From: Ulota crispa
Taxonomy: Eukaryota; Streptophyta; Bryopsida; Orthotrichales; Orthotrichaceae
NCBI GenBank assembly: GCA_963920765.1
Contig: OY987244.1
Location: forward strand, 3,474,501-3,538,500
Direction: 5' to 3'
DNA length: 64,000 bases
Positions 23,395 through 35,637 of the stretch are shown one piece after another. Numbering within the stretch: the first letter of the stretch is position 1; each line of letters starts with the position of its first letter. The position numbers were made by a program, and so were the translations under genes. The notes beneath the pieces are model-generated. The model was not told the origin of the DNA and made no database searches. It worked only from the letters and a program-made list of their open reading frames with translations.

Positions 23395-23989
23395 AAATTT
23401 TAACCTATTAAACTAATTGAATCATCATTACCGTCTGTAGTTATGTGTCTAATTTATACAGTTTCCAAGCATTTCTCTTGTAGAACCAACTCTGAAAGTT
23501 TTGATTCACCAACTCTAAAAAAGGTTATTTCTTAATCCTTTACTAGATTCCGTGGTAAAGAAGGCAATCACAATTTTTGAGTTTGTGGATCTATTTGTGT
23601 ATATTATATATATAAAAATTGTATAAAGAAATGCCCATTAAGATCTTCAGTTCTATTTTTAATCAGTGTTAGGTATGGTTTGCCACTTGATTCAATGAGA
23701 GTTCTCACTCTTTGCATTATCTTCGTGGAGAGTGTCCAATGGCTTTAAATGCTATTGTGGTCTTTTGTAGTGCTAGTTTTGAAATGTTAATAATTTCTTT
23801 AATAAGTTTGCAAACCAATATGGTGTTTTGGGAATTTCATGGTAAATTCCTTACATAATTTCGTTTATATAATTGGAAAATAACAAATGCAATTATATGT
23901 TTAAGCTTACAATACAACAGTCATATGAGTCTTTGCTAATCTTCATATCCTCCAAATGGTATATCTTTGAGCAACTAGTCTCTAATGCA

Positions 23990-24468
23990 TTAACCCTTAA
24001 AGGACCGCTCTACGAGCCTACGTACTACATAGTAAATACGCTGTTGTATAACTGGCATTTGCTACCAATAATTTTTTTTAATTTGGGATCTTGACTATCT
24101 CACTAGAACCGCATTGATCTATATTCTAACTTCTATGTTGATCTCAAATGTAGTAAAAGTGTGGATGCATTCCAAATACAAGAAAATATTAAATACTATA
24201 TTGGCTGCAAAGGGCTCCTCAATCCTTTAAGGGTTAACCCTTGAACGATGAGAAGGCCCTTTGCAGCAAATACAATATAATGTATTTTTCTTGTATTTGG
24301 AATGGATCCACACCTCTGCTACATTTGAGACCAACAAAGAAGTTGGAGAATAGATCAATGTGGTTCTAATGAGCTACTTTACATCCCAAATTAATTTTTT
24401 TTATTGAATAGCAAATGACAATTATACCTCAGTATATATACTATGCCCTACAGGCGTTTAAGGGTTAA
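23990..24468. mobile_element. TTAA-flanked dimeric MITE (inverted pair)
   Basis: Left TTAA-CCCTTAAAGGACC, right GGCGTTTAAGGG-TTAA, with a central AAGGG-TTAA-CCCTT at 24,234. The second half is the reverse complement of the first over nearly its whole length. It is the best preserved copy of the family also seen at 4,945-5,415. Confidence 0.85.
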
Positions 24469-25087
24469 TAGCTAAAAGCAATGTGTACGTACTTACAAAT
24501 ATAACCTAATATACTACTATAAGTATAGGAAAAATTTCTTGACTTCTTCTTGAGAGCAATATAAACAAGTAGTTGCTCCATAAGAGGAATAAGTAGTTGC
24601 TTTACAAGAGGTTGTGTCTTTGTAGCGTTTGCTTATTTTTCAAGTAGGTTATCTCCTTGAACTTCTCAAGGTAGCTTCTTTCACTCCAAAGCCTCCTTCC
24701 CAACAATCTAGAACCAATAAAGAGTCCATTTGCCTAATGCCTCACCAACAACCAATGCCTCACCAACAAATTGAAACAGGTGTCTAGGAAGATTTTGCTT
24801 TCTCACTAAAAATTATACATTTCTCATTTTCAACTAATTTTTCTAGGGCATGCACTGGATATTGCCTATACTCTTATGCTTGGAAGATTTTCCAAAAATC
24901 TAGCCAGTTTGTATCAAGTTGATTCAAATTTCAACCAATTTTTTTGACATTTCATTTGATTGACTTTCTATTGTTTTTAGGATCTCCCTGCTCATTAGTC
25001 ATAAGAAAGAAAGGTAATTTCTTATTACACGACACGAAACCAATCCAAACTTAGACATACATGACAAATGTCCCGTATATTGGATTA
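24469..25087. other. Gene-free AT-rich stretch
   Basis: No exon or element boundary could be supported. Confidence 0.5.
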
Positions 25088-25417
25088 TAAGGTAGAAGGC
25101 TCAAAAACTGTCCAGGCTCTAAAATTGCTCACCCTCCAAAATGTTCTCATTTTGTACATGTAAATTTTCATAGATTTCTGAAATGTACAGGTGGTGTACA
25201 TTTGAGGAGGTGAGCGGTTATAGAGCCCTATGCCACTTTAGCTTCAAAATTTCATAACTAATTCTACAAAACTCCAAAAAATATGAAACAACTTGAGTTA
25301 GATGTCAATTCTTCTTATCTTTCAAGGAAATTTTATTGAAAAATATTTCAAGAAGTTCTACCTCCCCAAAATCCAGTTTCAGCCCTTAGATGGTCGGTTT
25401 TTGAGCCTTCTACCTTA
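25088..25417. mobile_element. TAAGGTAG MITE, about 330 bp
   Basis: Ends TAAGGTAGAAGGCTCAAAAA and its complement (TTTTTGAGCCTTCTACCTTA). Inside are the family phrases GAGGAGGTGAGCGGTT and TTCAGCCCTTAGATGG. Other copies are at 29,104, 31,851, 32,342, 41,531 and 47,874. Non-coding; the small frames it spans are accidental. Confidence 0.85.
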
Positions 25418-25595
25418 CAAGGATTTTTCATCCTTTCATATTTGTTTTCTGGTTTTCTTTGTTTCTGGGATATTTGTTGTTTTATTTTGTTACACAAGTG
25501 GATTGGTGGAGGATTTGAGGGGCACTCTCCATAAGGGGCACATGTGCATTGTCGACTGCTGGTGCTGATAATGCAAGTTATGATGGAAAAGGGAA

Positions 25596-25749
25596 GTAAG
25601 GTAAACACACCCATATCCGACCATTTAAAATGGCCTCCCCAATTCCGACCTTCTGTACATACAGTGTACATTTCAGATCTTAAATATGAACCTTGGGTAC
25701 ACGGATGTCGGCCAAGGGAAGGGGTCGAATTTGGGTGTGTTTACCTTAC
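25596..25749. mobile_element. Short hairpin MITE, 154 bp
   Basis: Terminal inverted repeats of 18 bp: GTAAGGTAAACACACCCA at the left and its exact complement at the right. Non-coding. The first bases resemble the TAAGGTAG family, but the interior does not. Confidence 0.8.
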
Positions 25750-26404
25750 ACTTTTCAATACTGCATGGAATAAGAGGAAATAAAAGTTAAACCCAAATGT
25801 TGAAACAACCTACTTGTGCCATTTCCTGCCACGTGTAACTCACGCACCATCCTTACTCTTACTCTTCCTCCACCACATTCTTGTATTGTATAAGGTAGCA
25901 ACACCCATAACCATCACTGTACCCATAACCATCACCTCTAAAATCTTGGAAAATCTGTGGAAGTGAATAGATGTAATTACAAGGATGTACAACATGTGAA
26001 CATGAAACCTTAGTGTTTGTATTAGGTGCAATTGCAGCTGGCTCTTTAAAAATTCACAACTTATTCTTACAATATCCAAATAATACATCCAAAAGTGCAA
26101 ATTAATTATTTTTCTCTTGCTAATAGGATCCTATAATTTGCTAGATGTTTATTGATAATCATCATATCCAAAACCCTTAATTTGACAATAATGGGTGCTG
26201 CTACATTAAGCTAACCCTTATTTCTTCCTATGCTTTCAACGTGTCCTCATAGATGCCCTAAGCACAAGTTATTTCAATTGGTGTAAGAATTGGAATAGTG
26301 AGAAACCCCTTCAAACTAGAATGAATGAGTTTCAAATTAATTAGGAATTTGATTGCTATGAAGGTGTGGCATGCTTGTTGCCCTAGTGTGCCAAGTCAAG
26401 ATTG

Positions 26405-26645
26405 GTTCACACTATGTCCCACATCCCACCAAAATTCGAGAATCCAATTGATGTAAATCCAAAAGTTACAACTTGACAATTGACACAAGGTTCCAAGTCC
26501 CACGATCCAATTCATTGCATTTTGTTTACATGACATTATCATTTGAAATTTTTGACGTCGAAAAAGATAAGATTTCACTCAAGATTTGAGTCTATCTTTT
26601 TGCTAAACTAAACTTTTAGCCCGAATTCCACTAACATTTTGGCAT
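26405..26645 (+). repeat. Dispersed ~240-bp repeat, copy 1
   Basis: It shares an ordered series of phrases with 28,014-28,255: CACACTA(C/T), TCCCAC(C/T)AAAAT, GAATC(C/T)AATTGAT, TTTACATGAC (copy 2 CTTACATGGC), CACTCAAGATTTGAGT and CCCATTAA/CCACTAA near the end. No terminal repeats were identified. Confidence 0.6.
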
Positions 26646-28013
26646 AACCACTCCTTTTTGCCCTTCATAATCGAACAGTTATAGGATCTCGAGTTGAGAT
26701 GGGACTTACGGAGATGGGATGTGGGACGTGGTGCCCCTAATATTGAAACTGCATGAAGTGGTTTTTGAGACCATGTTGGTAAAAAAAATGATGTAAAGGG
26801 TCCTAAAGGTTTTGGTGACTTCAACTAGTAGTGATGGTATTCAACCGAAAGGCAGGGCATGGCAGCAAATGCGCTCCATGGGTTCATTCTTATGTTGGTC
26901 CACCGGTCTTACCAACTTATATGGAGTTGAACTAATATGAATGGCAGGCCTGAAGAAAGAGGCATCATTGATGCCTCAAGTGGGATTCGGTTGACACAAG
27001 TGGGTCCCACCTACCATCTTCCTTTACCTCCCAACCAATGAGCGGGAAGAAAACGAAATCAATAAAATGGCAACCGAACAAAATGACAAAATCACCAATT
27101 AAAATTTGAATTTTTTTGGATAAAAATTGGTTAGGTTTTTCAAAATTATCTAGTTATAGTATAAATTAGCAATTGGCGTTTGCTACGTTACGCATTCACC
27201 ATTAAAATTTTATTAGGTTTTTTGTGTGTTAAATAGAACGCAAAATAAAAATTTCAGCAAGTCTTCTAATGGTATCTATGTGATAATATCCTAGAGACTA
27301 GCAACATGATATTACAGAGGTCAAGATGTGATATTACAAAGGTCCTTGTGATTTTAGTACTATGATAGGCAATATTTGGTGCATGCACTCAAAAAATCGG
27401 TTGAAAACAAGAAATGTCAAATTTGTTTTGATGAAGTTTGAAATTTCCTTGGAAATTGCCTCCCAATCCACAAGTAGAGCAATTCTCAAATTGTCTATGC
27501 CATAATTTGTATGGAATATAATGTAGCTCCTTACCAAAAGAATTAGATGGATTCTTTTAAGAGAACTTATCGATAAGGGCACAAAACCATAGAATATTTT
27601 CAACTAGGATACACCCAGTGCTTAATTTTTGGTTTTGCCTTGGTAAAGCGATACGCACCCCACCGTGCCAGCAGGTAAGGAAAATTTGGATAGAGTTATA
27701 TAGAATCAATGACTTGAGTACATTCATCTAGAAAATCTACTAATATTAGTAACTTTCATCCAAAACATGGCAAATATGGTGCAAACATGGGGAGGGATTT
27801 GGCAAATTCATCCATTATTTTCAAGATTTTCTAGTGTTAGTATCGTCACACAGGTTTTAAGGTAAGATTCAGGCAAATTTTTGCTAGAAAATTAAACGCT
27901 CTCATACACCCACAATATTAGGGTTGCGCCTTGTTGTTGACTCTCAACTAGTAGCATTTCATTGCACAACTTTTGGTATTTCTAGAAGTTTCTAACCAAT
28001 AATGTGAAGGGAC

Positions 28014-28255
28014 TCTTCACACTACTTTCTACCTCCCATGTCCCACTAAAATATGTGAATCTAATTGATATAGAAGCACAAGTTGCAACTTAGAGCTTCA
28101 CACTACATCCCAAGCCCCATGTCTTAGTTGCTTACATGGCAACACTTCTTGAAAATTTTGGCTCTAAAAAATGTAGGACTTCACTCAAGATTTGAGTTGA
28201 CCATTTAAATTTGAGCCCAAGTCCCATTAATATTATTGCATAAAATATTAATGGC
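28014..28255 (+). repeat. Dispersed ~240-bp repeat, copy 2
   Basis: Direct-orientation partner of 26,405-26,645, moderately diverged. The shared 16-mer CACTCAAGATTTGAGT is identical in both. Confidence 0.6.
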
Positions 28256-28279
28256 TTTTCTTACATACTCCTTGCCCAA

Positions 28280-29054
28280 TTAATCCCTAAGCGTCTTGCT
28301 CAGAAAATTCAACATATCTCCAACATGAAACCTTCAACACATTCCCCAAGTTTTTGGAGAGTTGAACAAGTAATCACATAGTCCAAACCGGTCATTCAAT
28401 ACCCAACTATAAATCAAATGTTTTAAACCGATTTGATTTCAAATCCAAGTAAATTTGCAAAATCCCCACTGTTGAGAATCTCACATTTTCCAATTCGGGC
28501 AATATTTCAAAATATGGATTTTGGACTTTCATGTAATACTTTCTCAAAAAAAGATTTATCTAATGGCTAATCTCATGAGATTGTGTCTAGCTATACTTGA
28601 TGGAAAAAGAAACTCCACAAATGGAAAAAAACTCCAAAAGATATGGTCACTCAAAGTAGCTACATTCCACTAACTCCTTACTTTAGAGCTATAAAAACCT
28701 TGCCCAAATCAAGAAAAAAAAAGTGACACATCACCAAACTTCTCCCTTGTACAATATGAGACATGAGAGCACCCATCCCATCCGCTCTCTAAGCCACTCC
28801 CTTTGTTTTCCCAAAGAAATTCTTCTCCTAATTGTTAAAAAAATAGAATATTTTTCATATTCCATGTATAATCTAGAGCAAAGGAGGCGCTTCAAAGAAC
28901 AACAAGCTAAACAAAAAAAATTCTCAAACTAGCAACTCCATTTGGACTTGAGTGGTAGACCAAAATTTGAGCTAAAAATGCCTCTTTTGTATACTTTCAC
29001 ACCTCCAAGCACCTTGTTTGGCCATATTGGGCTCTTTGGTCCTTTAGGGGTTAA
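28280..29054. mobile_element. Possible TTAA-flanked element, about 775 bp
   Basis: The right end GGTCCTTTAGGGG-TTAA is a clear family terminus. The proposed left end TTAA-TCCCTAAGCG is only a partial match, so the left boundary is uncertain. Confidence 0.4.
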
Positions 29055-29103
29055 GTTGGGATCTCATGATGAGGTAGGAATTGGAGAGGTGAATTGTGAG
29101 ATG

Positions 29104-30354
29104 TAAGATAGTGTGCTTGTAAACTGTCCATCTAAGGGCTGAAACTAGATTTGGAGAGGTGAAACTTCTTAAATTATTTTTCAAGAAATTTTTCTTGAAA
29201 GACAAGAGGAATTGGCATCTAACCCAAGTTTTTTCATATTTTTTGGAGCTTTGCAAAATTAGTTATGAAATTTTGAAGTGGAAAGACCATAGGTCTCTAA
29301 AACCGCCCACCTCCTCAAATGTATGTCACATAGACATTGTTAACCCCTAAATCCCTAGAGCCTTTATTTTGTCAAAAGACATTCAAAATTGCCATTTCTA
29401 TTGCAAAGATTAAATAAGTTTGAAAATTGGTCTTTTTTCATATCTAGCCATAGAATCTTGTACTAGACTAGTATAAGAATGTGGGAAAAAAAATTCAAAA
29501 ACTTTAACCACTCAGATTGCAAGATACTTGCGTTCAAAGTGTAAAAAATAAACTTTTTTGCACCTTGCATGACTAAATCATTTGACTTTGAACTTTTTTA
29601 ACTTCAAATTTTTGCACCATAGAGTTTTGAGGTTTATTTTTTTGTATGGTGGAGACTTGAGTTGAGAATCTTTGGAAAAAAATAAAAAAATAAAAAAAAC
29701 TTAATTTTCATTCTTAAAAAAACATTAGGTGGAAGAAGGTATAAGATTGAACAAAAACTTAAATTGTTAATAACTCAATGGAATTGAAATGCAATAATAT
29801 CAATGGTGAAATTGTTCTAGAAATGAAACTTCACCCTCTCCAAATTTTTTGTTTGAAAAGTTGATAAAATTACATCCATAAATGAAGTTTATAAGTTATT
29901 TTTTCAAGAAGATGGTTGAGATGCCCAAAAATTAAGATTGTCCATAACTTTCTCATAACTAGTCCAAATGGAATGAATCAAAGCTTTAGATGTAGACAAA
30001 ACTATAACCTATAAGAATAATTTTTTTTTTAAAATTCAAGTTTTTGTAATTATTTTTTGCTACCTGATCTCCATAAATTTGTGCTTATTTCGGCATAACT
30101 TTTGCTCCTGGGCATAGATTGGAATAAACATTATATTCCCCAAAAGCTAATGTGTTTTTCTATCTTCAAAAAAAGTTTCAAAAAATCAAGACAAAAATTG
30201 AGGCTGTAGGTACCTGCCCAAAATCTCATTTGTCCCCCAAGGGGACACTCAAGGATTTAGGAATTAAAAGGTTATGAAAAACATGTACTAACAAAGGACA
30301 TTTGGGGAGGTGAGCCATTTTAGAACTTGTGCGGATTATGAGCACACTACCTTA
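29104..30354. mobile_element. TAAGGTAG MITE interrupted by a TTAA element
   Basis: The left part (29,104-29,343) runs from TAAGATAGTGTGCTTGTAAA through TCTAAGGGCTGAAACT to the phrase CACCTCCTCAAATGTA. The right part (30,264-30,354) resumes with AACATGTAC and GGGGAGGTGAGCC and ends AGCACACTACCTTA. Together they match the uninterrupted copy at 32,342-32,671; the TTAA element 29,340-30,267 sits between them. Confidence 0.8.
29340..30267. mobile_element. TTAA-flanked element nested in a MITE, 928 bp
   Basis: Left TTAA-CCCCTAAATCCCTAGAG, right CTCAAGGATTTAGGAA-TTAA; the inverted ends agree over about 16 bases with few differences. The host MITE sequence is contiguous once one TTAA and the element are removed, which supports TTAA as the duplicated target. 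The interior is A/T-homopolymer-rich with no transposase. Confidence 0.8.
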
Positions 30355-31850
30355 GTGTGAACCGCCCCTCAATTTGCAAGTGCAAAGCATTATATTGTAC
30401 CTTACTAGCAGCTTTGGCACTTGCTTGCCTAATAATTAATTAAAGTACAAAAACTTGATTAGGCAACTCAAAAAGAAATCTAAAAAAAAATTGTCACTTT
30501 CAAAAATAATACATATATATTTAGGCATTCATTCATGTCACATATTATAAATGAGGTAGTTAGCTATTGTATCAAACTGATGTGATCAACAATTTGAGGA
30601 TGATCTTTATTTTAGTATTCATTGATAAGATGGCATTCATGAAAAAATGGTAATTGCTAATTTCTCATGTTGTCTTAATGCTTATTGTATTTATGAACTA
30701 ACTTTTGCTTGTATTTTTGTATGAAATCTTTTTTATTTTTATGTGAGGTTGTGTTTCAATAAAACAAAAATTATTCAACAAATAATTCTACAATGAACAT
30801 TTAGAGAAGTTGACAAAAATGAATCGGAAGAACTTGTGTTGCTTGATTTTGCAACTTTGAGCTCAAATTTTATATTGTGATTTATGTATAAGTCAATGTA
30901 ATTACAAAACTTATTTGGTAATGTTTTTATTCTTATTTTAGCACCTTTTTGTATAATTTTTTTTTTCAGCACTATTTAGAAAGCATTTTCCAAATTATAG
31001 ACAATCCATGTTCATAATTATGAAAAAAATTAGGCAAATATTTCAAGAATTAATTTTTACGTAAGCTGCTACTAAGGTATGGTAGTCCATTCTTAAAAAA
31101 AAGCCCCTTGCGGGGAAAACATTATAGTCCATTCTAGCCACAGACTCTTTCCACATTACACTTGATTGTATTCTACATTTCTTTGTGGCTAGCAAGTACA
31201 GCCTTCTTAGGTCCACCAACCTACCAAACAATAAAGCAACAACAATACCATTTGTTGTATCCCCACGTGTTTTTAGTTTCAAACTCTGCCCTTGTTTATA
31301 TTTTAGTTTGTGGTGTTGTGCCGTTATTTTATAAACTCAACTTTTTTTCATTTAGTGTGGATTCTGGACACGGGGAGTTGATGTTATCAATGACATGAGA
31401 ACGCACCAGTTGTCGAGCAATTAGCCATGCCAACAGGGCATGTGCAAGGGAAGCGATGGAAACAAATTAAAATACTGTATTAGGATATGTTTGGAGGGCT
31501 GGACTTACCTTGATTTCTGGAATAATGTGGAATCTCTGGGGTGCAGATTTCGGCCGGGGTGAGGGCACGTTTCTACTGGTGCGGTGACCACTCCACAGTA
31601 CTATGCCATGTGGGTAAATCTAAAAACTATTAAACTAATAGTATTTTATTATCGATACAAGATATGTGAATACTTGGAACCTCAGTGTCAGTTTGACATA
31701 ACATTCAGTAGCCTGGAGAGAGACTGTCTTTTCCTCTCTTCACGTATCATCCACAAACTTCATCTTGACAAAAAAAAACAAATACAAAAAAAACATTTAA
31801 AAATAATAATTTCTGACACATCTAGCCCCCTTGACGTGGGTGCATTGGAC
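30355..31850. other. Gene-free stretch
   Basis: No exon supported. A small palindrome CCCCTTGCGGGG lies near 31,103. Scattered short frames show no domain or composition signal. Confidence 0.5.
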
Positions 31851-32180
31851 TAAGGTAATCTGCTCATAAACTGTCTAGGCATTAAAACCGCCCACCTTCT
31901 TAAATGTACCCTTGTTGTAGATGTTTTTTTTATTGGTTTTTCAAAATGTACAAATTGTGTACATTTGAGGAGGTGGGCGGTTTTAGAGACCTATGGCCTT
32001 TCCACTTCAAAATTTCATAACTATTTCCACAAAGCTCCAAAAAGTATGAAATAACATGGATTAGATATCAATTCTTCTTGTCTTTCAAGGAAAATTTACT
32101 GAAAAATAGTTCAAGAAGTTTTACCTCCCCAAAATTCAACTTCAGCCTTTAGATGGACGGTTTATGAGCACACTACCTCA
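31851..32180. mobile_element. TAAGGTAG MITE, about 330 bp
   Basis: Starts TAAGGTAATCTGCTCATAAA and ends GTTTATGAGCACACTACCTCA. It contains GAGGAGGTGGGCGGTTTTAG and TTCAGCCTTTAGATGG in the same order as the 25,088 copy. Confidence 0.8.
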
Positions 32181-32337
32181 AGCCTCCCTTTCATAAACTT
32201 TGACAAATTCAGCCAAGTGTCTCCATAGCTAAAGAAGGGTGTGGAATATTCCACACCATTCTCTTGGAGGGAGGGCAACTTTTACTAGTGCTACTGAATG
32301 TTATGTGAGCACAATCAATAATGGGTTTTAACCCCTA

Positions 32338-33809
32338 AGAGTAAGGTAGGAGGCTCATAAACCGAGCATCTAAGGGCTGAAACTAAATTTTGGGGAGGTG
32401 AGACTTCTTGAAATATTTTTCAGTAAATTTTCCTTGAAAGACAATAGGAATTGGCATTTAACCCAAGTTGATTCATATTTTTTGGAGCTTTGTAGAACTA
32501 GCTATGAAGTATTGAAGTTGAAGTGGCATAGGGTTCTAAAATCGCCCACCTCCTCAAATGTACACCACTTATAAATTGTTGAAATCTATGAAAAATAACA
32601 TGTACAAACGGAATACGTTTGAGAAGGTGGACGATTTTAGAGCTTAGGTAGTTTATGAGGCTCCTACCTTATCACCTACCACCTTCCAAATGTCCCCTCA
32701 ATTCCCCTAATGTTAGGATGATAAGCAATCAATTCTAGTGTATGTGAGCCTCTATCTTTACTTTCCCCTCTTAGAGCATCTCTTGTCACCCGCTTTACTA
32801 AACGCCATCACATGAATCTTCAAGGGGATAGTGGCGTGAACTTGCACGAAGTGGTGGGGCGTAGCTAGAAACTTTCATGTAGCTTGGAAGGTCGAGGGCC
32901 TACATATGCTTTAGAACATGCTACAAAGGTACACTTAGCTAGGGAGTGACGTGGTGACAATATGTAGCTTCCATGTGCTTGAATAGCGTGCACGGGGCCA
33001 TGAAGAGGGCTTGCAAAAAGCTAAAATTTGGCATGGTTGTGGCTGATTTTGAAGGCCCTACACTTGCATATATATTTGCAATTGCAAAGCTCTTAGAAAC
33101 TCAAAGTCTACAAGCAATTCCGGGTTGGCAACAAATCTGCTTCTAGTAGAGTTCATTTCACAAGTTGCAGGAGATGCTCTCAAAGAAACCATATTTGAAG
33201 GGAGTCTCTAAACCCTCTATAGTCCATGCTCTAAATCATGTTAGGTACATCTTCACAAGTTTTCATGGTCAATTGAGACATGGAACACACTATACATGAG
33301 TTTGCATTATAAACATGTGCTTGAAGTTCTCACTACATTGGGGTTTTTTGTAAACCAAAATTTTCAACAAATGTTTTTGAAAAAACAAAACCCAAGTGTG
33401 GATGAGAAGATTTTTGCTTTATTGACAACCACAAAAATTGATTAAAAAATGAAAAATGAATTTGTAATAGCTATTGCAGTTCAAAGGTAGTGTATTTCTC
33501 TAGTGCAATAATGAATTTATAAAGTACTGACTATTGCTTTGGACATACTCCAATGAAACGTCATGCCTCCATTGGTTGCCTTTGGAAAAAGTTAATGAAA
33601 AATGACATGCCTAACCTGCCACTCAAACTTAATTCCCCTAAAATCCCCATAAATTTGAATAGTACATTAAATTTCAAGGAGTTCTCTTTGTATAGCTTTT
33701 GCAAAACTCTATCTAAAAAATGAAAAAAAATGTCAAAATTTATAATATGACAAACTTGCCCAAAATCTATTTTGTCCTTGCTTATGGACTTTGGTCCTTT
33801 AAGGGTTAA
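32338..33809. mobile_element. Possible TTAA-flanked element carrying a MITE
   Basis: Left TTAA-CCCCTAAGAG, right TTTGGTCCTTTAAGGG-TTAA. A TAAGGTAG MITE begins directly inside the left end, so only about 10 bases of the left terminus remain for comparison and the pairing is uncertain. Confidence 0.35.
32342..32671. mobile_element. TAAGGTAG MITE, best-preserved copy
   Basis: About 330 bp with near-identical ends (TAAGGTAGGAGGCTCATAAA and TTTATGAGGCTCCTACCTTA). It serves as the uninterrupted reference for the copy at 29,104-30,354 and lies in opposite orientation to the copy ending at 32,180. Confidence 0.85.
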
Positions 33810-35637
33810 CAACTATTTGTTGAGTATCTACCTTTTACTTATATAATTGAATTTGATCACTTTTGTGAGTTTTGCCTGAAGCCATAGTCCTCCACTTGAT
33901 TGGTTGAAGATAATTTCTGTGTAAAAATAGAGTAGAGTACAAGCTTAACTAAAGTAAAATTTGGATGTCCACTTAAAATTAGAGTAGAGTGAGTACAAAA
34001 CACCATATTAGTTAAACTAGGAAAAACGGAGGGACCATTTTGTAACCCACCTTAATCTTACATACATTAAATGTAGGTATAGCTATAGCTCAAAGATGTA
34101 ATTATTTCAAATTCTTAGAGGCAATAAAAAGACTTCATTATTGTACAAGAAAATGCACACTTGTTCTTTTGTAATATGCTAAATTTTACATAATGACAAA
34201 AATAGTGCACATCCCAAAATGTATTGTTTTTCCCAATTTATTTAATATGGTGTTACAAGTTTAACCAAAGTAAAGTACAAGTTTACATGGGGGCAAGTAC
34301 ACTTTACAATAGTAATTTGTTTGAGTAAGAGACCTTTTTTGTTGTTGTTGCAATATTAGCTTGCAAAAAAATTAAAGCACAAAATTTTGGGCTAGAGGAT
34401 AGTACATGTGGCATGTTAAAGAGAAATGTGATATTTTTGACTCCCATATTATAACTACATATAAATTTGTTTTTTTGTAATGACAAGGAGAGAGGCTCAA
34501 CAATAGGGATTTCAAACTTTTAGAAGATTCTCAAAATCTAGCCAATTACTTGATTTTTCAATAAAACTTGATAGAAGAATCTTTAATGACATGGTTGGTT
34601 ATCCTAGATTGGAGGCCTACTTTTGTAATACTAAGCCTTCAATCTACACTTATGTTTGCTTCATATGAGAGAAGGAATGTTAATGGGTGTTGTTTGCCAT
34701 TATTTTGGTGTGCTAATATGGTGTAAAGCATTTTATTTGAGATAACTATTGGAAGTCATTTTTTGTTTTCATGCATGAAATTGAACGTCACTAGGCTTCT
34801 ACTTCAATGTTATTGCCAAAATCGCATTGTTATGCAACAAATAAAGTATCCTGCGTAGAATTTTGGTTGGTGTCTAGTATAAGGGTCATTTCACACTATG
34901 TCCGACCAAGTTGTGAGGTCAAAGTAATGGGTTGAAAATAGGTAATAAATTATTGTTTTTGAAACCTTTGGTTGGTTGTATTGTGAAGTTTCTAAAAGTC
35001 AAGTCCAAAATCCAAACTCTTGACAATGAATTTTGACATCCTCTTAACTTGAATGGTCATAGTGTGAAGCAAAGGCCAAGCCCAAAATCTACACCTTCTA
35101 ATGTAATGACCATGATCTTGTCATATATTTTTTATCTTATGAAAAGAAACTAACCCCCCCTTGACCATAGTTTGGGTTTCCAATTTTGTTCAACCCAAAC
35201 TTCTATTGAGAGGCCATCAACCTGTCTCTTGAGATAAAAAAGTGATTAAATATAAACAATTTGGAGAATGACAGATTTTTATCTTTGACCTCTAGTGTGA
35301 AGTGTTGAGAGGCCAAAATCTTGATTTCTTGCAATATCATTGATGAAATTTGATGGCCCCTCCATCTTTGTCCATAGTGCGAAGTGGTCCTAAGTTTGTA
35401 ACATGGTGCTTCTTGGGTTTTCCGGCTAGTTAGTTGTCTCAGAAAGATTTCACAAAACCACCGCACTCTTTTGTTGTGCTGTCCCTCAGGAAATTCTTGT
35501 TGAGAAGGAACAAAGAGAATGGGGTTTCATGTTTTCAAATAATTTCTTCATTAGAGTACGCAAAAGTAGTAGTTTTCCCATGAAGAAAAGCAGAGCCTTT
35601 CTGCTTGTAAGGCACTCTAGTTTCAAGCAAAGACTTT
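33810..35637. other. Gene-free AT-rich stretch
   Basis: No exon or clear element. Variants of CACACTATG / GTGTGAAG recur between 34,880 and 35,380, possibly degraded repeats. Confidence 0.5.

Larger units (their letters stand above)
25750..29103. other. Gene-free repeat-bearing stretch
   Basis: No exon is supported. It contains two diverged direct copies of a 240-bp repeat (26,405-26,645 and 28,014-28,255) and a possible TTAA element at 28,280-29,054. A short TGATATTAC repeat patch lies near 27,310. Confidence 0.5.
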
